Shown: piece by piece, positions 61,575-64,000 of the stretch | Layout: each line of letters opens with the position of its first letter | How positions within the stretch are numbered: the stretch's first letter is position 1 | NCBI RefSeq assembly: GCF_009792795.1 | Contig: NZ_VKHQ01000004.1 | Location: 306,659 to 370,658 of the forward strand | Direction: 5' to 3' | DNA: 64,000 nt | From: Cognatiluteimonas profundi | Lineage (GTDB): Bacteria > Pseudomonadota > Gammaproteobacteria > Xanthomonadales > Xanthomonadaceae | Position numbers and translations under genes: made by a program | The notes under the pieces: model-generated | What the model saw: the letters and a program-made list of their open reading frames with translations, nothing else | Database searches by the model: none | What the model was told of the DNA's origin: nothing

Positions 61575-62402
61575 TTAGCGCTGGCAATGGCCGCACCAGA
61601 CGCTGGCGCGCTGGCCGATCACCGCCTGCCTGAGCAAGCGCCCGCAGGTCCGGCAGGCCTGTCCACCGCGTCCGTAGACGGACAATTCCTGCTCGAAATA
61701 GCCCGGTGCGCCATCCGGACTGATGTAGTCGCGCAAGGTCGTGCCTCCACGCACGATGGCCTGGGCCAGGATGCGGCGCACCGCCTCGGCGAGGCGGACA
61801 TAGCGGGCCCGCGACACCTTCCCGGCCTCGCGCAGCGGTGACACGCCGGCGGCGAACAAGGCCTCGGCGGCGTAGATGTTGCCGACCCCGACCACGATGC
61901 GCTGGTCCATGAGCAGGTTCTTCACCGGCGTGGTGCGGCCGCGGCTGCGCGCGAACAGGTAATCGCCGTCGAATCCATCGGACAGGGGTTCCGGTCCGAG
62001 GTCGCGCAGCAGGGCGTGCGTCTGGCCGCTGGGCTGCCACAGCAGGCAACCGAAGCGCCGCGGGTCGTTGAAGCGCAGGACCTGCGCAGGTCGGTCGGCC
62101 GTGGCTTGCAGCATCACGTCGACATGGTCGTGCGGCCGTGCCGGTGTGCGCGCGGGAAGCACGCGCAGGCTGCCCGACATGCCCAGGTGCCACAGCGCGC
62201 TGCCGGCATCGGTATCCAGCAGCAGGTACTTGGCGCGACGGCGGACGGCGACGATGCGCTGGCCGGGCAATCGCCGCGGGACGTCATCGGGGATCGGCCA
62301 GCGCAGGTCCGGCCGCCGCAGCAGGACGCCCTCGACGATGCGGCCGGTCAGGTGCGGCGCGAGGCCGGCGCGGGTGGTTTCGACTTCAGGCAGTTCAGGC
62401 AT
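61575..62402 (-). CDS. mutM: Formamidopyrimidine-DNA glycosylase
   Basis: This 275-aa base-excision repair enzyme removes 8-oxoguanine and other oxidised purines and nicks the abasic site. The catalytic N-terminus [14 protein letters not shown] (Pro2, Glu3), the lysine in RRAKYLLLD, the helix-two-turn-helix segment [12 protein letters not shown] and the zinc finger CRTCG...CGHC at the C-terminus are all intact. Length is normal. Confidence 0.96.
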   Translation of the reverse strand: MPELPEVETTRAGLAPHLTGRIVEGVLLRRPDLRWPIPDDVPRRLPGQRIVAVRRRAKYLLLDTDAGSALWHLGMSGSLRVLPARTPARPHDHVDVMLQATADRPAQVLRFNDPRRFGCLLWQPSGQTHALLRDLGPEPLSDGFDGDYLFARSRGRTTPVKNLLMDQRIVVGVGNIYAAEALFAAGVSPLREAGKVSRARYVRLAEAVRRILAQAIVRGGTTLRDYISPDGAPGYFEQELSVYGRGGQACRTCGRLLRQAVIGQRASVWCGHCQR

Positions 62403-62675
62403 GGTCGTGCAGGCGCGGATTCATGGCTGCATCTTCCCTCGCCGATGGCGGCAACGCGGCAGCTGGCGTTGCGCCGGGCGTGAATGCGACGGTGTCGCTG
62501 CCGCGCGTGGGCGCATCGTCACGATGTCCCAAAGGGGCTGAACGGAACCGGCCTTCCAGGCGCGAAAGCGGCATGAAGCTGGCATGATGACTCCTGGAGC
62601 GGACCCTCGTTTTCGCGTCGGCGGCAGTCGCCCCGCGCGTCCCTTCCCGTCCGACCGTTCCCACCGGAGTCCGCA

Positions 62676-63884
62676 ATGCCCGCTTCCTTCCTCGGCTTCC
62701 TCGCGCACGGCCTGTTGCAGACCGGCTGGGTGGGGCTCGCCGTGTACCTGCTGGTCGCCACCCAGCTCACCATCTTCTCGGTGACCCTCTACCTGCACCG
62801 CAGCATGGCGCACCGCGGCGTCGACTTCCATCCGCTCGTCGCCCACTTCTTCCGCTTCTGGACCTGGCTGACGACGTCGATGGTGACGCGCGAATGGGTC
62901 GCGATCCATCGCAAGCACCACGCCAAGTGCGAGACCGCGGAAGATCCGCACAGCCCGATGCAGAAAGGCATCAAGACCGTGTTCTGGCGCGGCGTCGAGT
63001 TGTATCGCGAAGCGCGCACGCAGCGCGACGACATGGAGAAGTACGGCAAGGGCTGCCCGACGGACTGGATCGAGCGCCACCTGTACACGCCACACGCGAC
63101 CATGGGGCCGACGCTGCTGCTGTTCATCAGCTTCGCGCTGTTCGGGTTCGCCGGCGTCGCGGTGTGGGCCATCCAGATGCTCTGGATCCCGTTCTGGGCG
63201 GCGGGCGTGGTCAATGGCCTGGGCCATTGGTGGGGCTACCGCAACTTCGTCACCGACGACACCGCGACCAACCTCACCCCGTGGGGCGTGTGGATCGGTG
63301 GCGAGGAACTGCACAACAACCACCACGCGTTCCCCAGCTCGGCGAAGTTCGCCCTGCGCAAGTGGGAATTCGACATCGGCTGGGCCGCCATCCGCCTGTT
63401 CGAGTCGGTGGGCCTGGCCAAGGTGTTGCGGGTCGCGCCGTCGCTCGACGTACGGCCGAACATCTCGGTGCCCGACGCCGACACGTTGAAGGCCTTGCTC
63501 GCGATCCGCTTCCAGGCGATGACCGATTACCAGCGCGACGTGCTCAAGCCGGCGCTGCGCGAGGAAGCCAGTGCCGCCGGCGCGAAGCTGCGCGCGCTGC
63601 TACCGCGCAAGCTGCGCAAGGGATTGGCCGACGACGGCCGCTGGCTGAAACCCGAAGCGCAGCAGCAGCTGCAGTCGTGGGTCGCGCAGCGTCCGCGGAT
63701 CCGCACGCTGGTCGAGCATCGCGCCCGCCTCGCCGCCGTGCTCGAAGCCCGCAGCAACAGCGCCTCCGAGACGCTGCATCACCTGCAGGCCTGGTGCCAT
63801 GACGCCGAGGCCAGCGGTAATCGCGCCCTGCAGGAGTTCTCGGCCCGGCTGAAGGGTTACTCGCTGCGATCGATGCCTGCCTGA
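62676..63884 (+). CDS. Membrane fatty-acid (acyl) desaturase
   Basis: This 402-aa di-iron desaturase is predicted to introduce a cis double bond, probably at delta-9, into acyl chains of membrane lipids. The three histidine boxes are HRSMAH (41-46), HRKHH (78-82) and HNNHH (213-217), with four hydrophobic segments between them. Residues after about 285 form a long charged, helical C-terminal extension (LPRKLRKGLADDGRW, EARSNSASETLHHLQAW) beyond the catalytic core. A GGAG site precedes the ATG. It is followed by an intrinsic terminator and is monocistronic. Confidence 0.92.
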   Translation: MPASFLGFLAHGLLQTGWVGLAVYLLVATQLTIFSVTLYLHRSMAHRGVDFHPLVAHFFRFWTWLTTSMVTREWVAIHRKHHAKCETAEDPHSPMQKGIKTVFWRGVELYREARTQRDDMEKYGKGCPTDWIERHLYTPHATMGPTLLLFISFALFGFAGVAVWAIQMLWIPFWAAGVVNGLGHWWGYRNFVTDDTATNLTPWGVWIGGEELHNNHHAFPSSAKFALRKWEFDIGWAAIRLFESVGLAKVLRVAPSLDVRPNISVPDADTLKALLAIRFQAMTDYQRDVLKPALREEASAAGAKLRALLPRKLRKGLADDGRWLKPEAQQQLQSWVAQRPRIRTLVEHRARLAAVLEARSNSASETLHHLQAWCHDAEASGNRALQEFSARLKGYSLRSMPA

Positions 63885-63924
63885 GGCACGGCCCGATCGC
63901 CACCACGCGACCTCGCGACACCCG

Positions 63925-63955
63925 AAAGCCCGGCCGTCACTGGCCGGGCTTTTTT
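63925..63955 (+). terminator. Intrinsic terminator after the desaturase gene
   Basis: The stem AAGCCCGGCC/GGCCGGGCTT with loop GTCACT is followed by a T-tract ending at 63955, 40 nt after the stop codon. The remaining 45 nt of the window show nothing recognisable. Confidence 0.92.
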
Positions 63956-64000
63956 GTGGTGCTCGCGTCGCTGTCCTGCGCTGTCGCGAGCGCCGTCGAT

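Overview
The window looks like a chromosomal segment of a GC-rich gammaproteobacterium of the Xanthomonadaceae/Lysobacteraceae (Lysobacter, Luteimonas or a relative). The evidence is the high GC content, the rhlB / trxA-rho divergent arrangement, a Caulobacter/Xanthomonas-type TonB-dependent receptor, a complete Entner-Doudoroff operon and an sX13-like C-rich-loop small RNA. There is no sign of phage, transposons, tRNA, rRNA or CRISPR. Genes are tightly packed with many 4-nt ATGA/GTGA overlaps.

Layout. 1-3.3 kb: start of rho (partial), trxA, rhlB and xth. 3.4-6 kb: a YadA-type trimeric autotransporter with repetitive head DNA and a short collagen-like stretch. 6-8.3 kb: coniferyl-type aldehyde dehydrogenase, gamma-class carbonic-anhydrase-like protein, and the end of a long leftward run. 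8-16.2 kb (leftward): cydA-cydB (CIO-type bd oxidase), ycgL, a 1081-aa membrane ankyrin-repeat protein, hemB, aroE and a small cysteine-cluster protein. 16.3-20.1 kb: S9 peptidase overlapping hemF, then a DUF421 membrane protein. 20.3-20.4 kb: predicted small RNA on the minus strand. 20.6-27.1 kb: sugar MFS porter, then zwf-edd-glk-eda with a bidirectional terminator. 27.2-44.8 kb: a starch/maltodextrin locus made of a TonB receptor, two alpha-amylases, a serine esterase, a GH97 enzyme, a pullulanase-type enzyme, a GH13 alpha-glucosidase, a second MFS transporter and a LacI-family regulator. 44.8-64 kb: polA, DUF2782 lipoprotein, hemH, alpha/beta hydrolase, YgjP-type protease, rdgC, YdcH-like protein, plsB, a lipoprotein, rep helicase, a Ser/Thr kinase with its ECF sigma factor, mutM and a fatty-acid desaturase.

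How it works together. The 20.6-44.8 kb region reads as one carbon-use system. Outer-membrane uptake (TonB receptor), secreted and surface amylases, debranching, GH97 and alpha-glucosidase hydrolysis, inner-membrane sugar transport, glucokinase and the Entner-Doudoroff route form a continuous path. Four near-identical 14-bp palindromes (consensus TGNAWACGTWTNCA) sit before the glucose-type transporter, before zwf-edd-glk-eda, in the TonB receptor/amylase divergent gap and in the alpha-glucosidase/MFS divergent gap. This points to a single regulator, most simply the LacI-family protein encoded in the same locus. The two divergent gaps share a 52-bp ungapped block beyond the operator.

The minus-strand small RNA next to the first operator has three hairpins with C-rich loops and a U-tract terminator. 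Its loops are complementary to the G-rich ribosome-binding site of the TonB receptor, so a second, post-transcriptional layer acting on the same system is plausible but untested.
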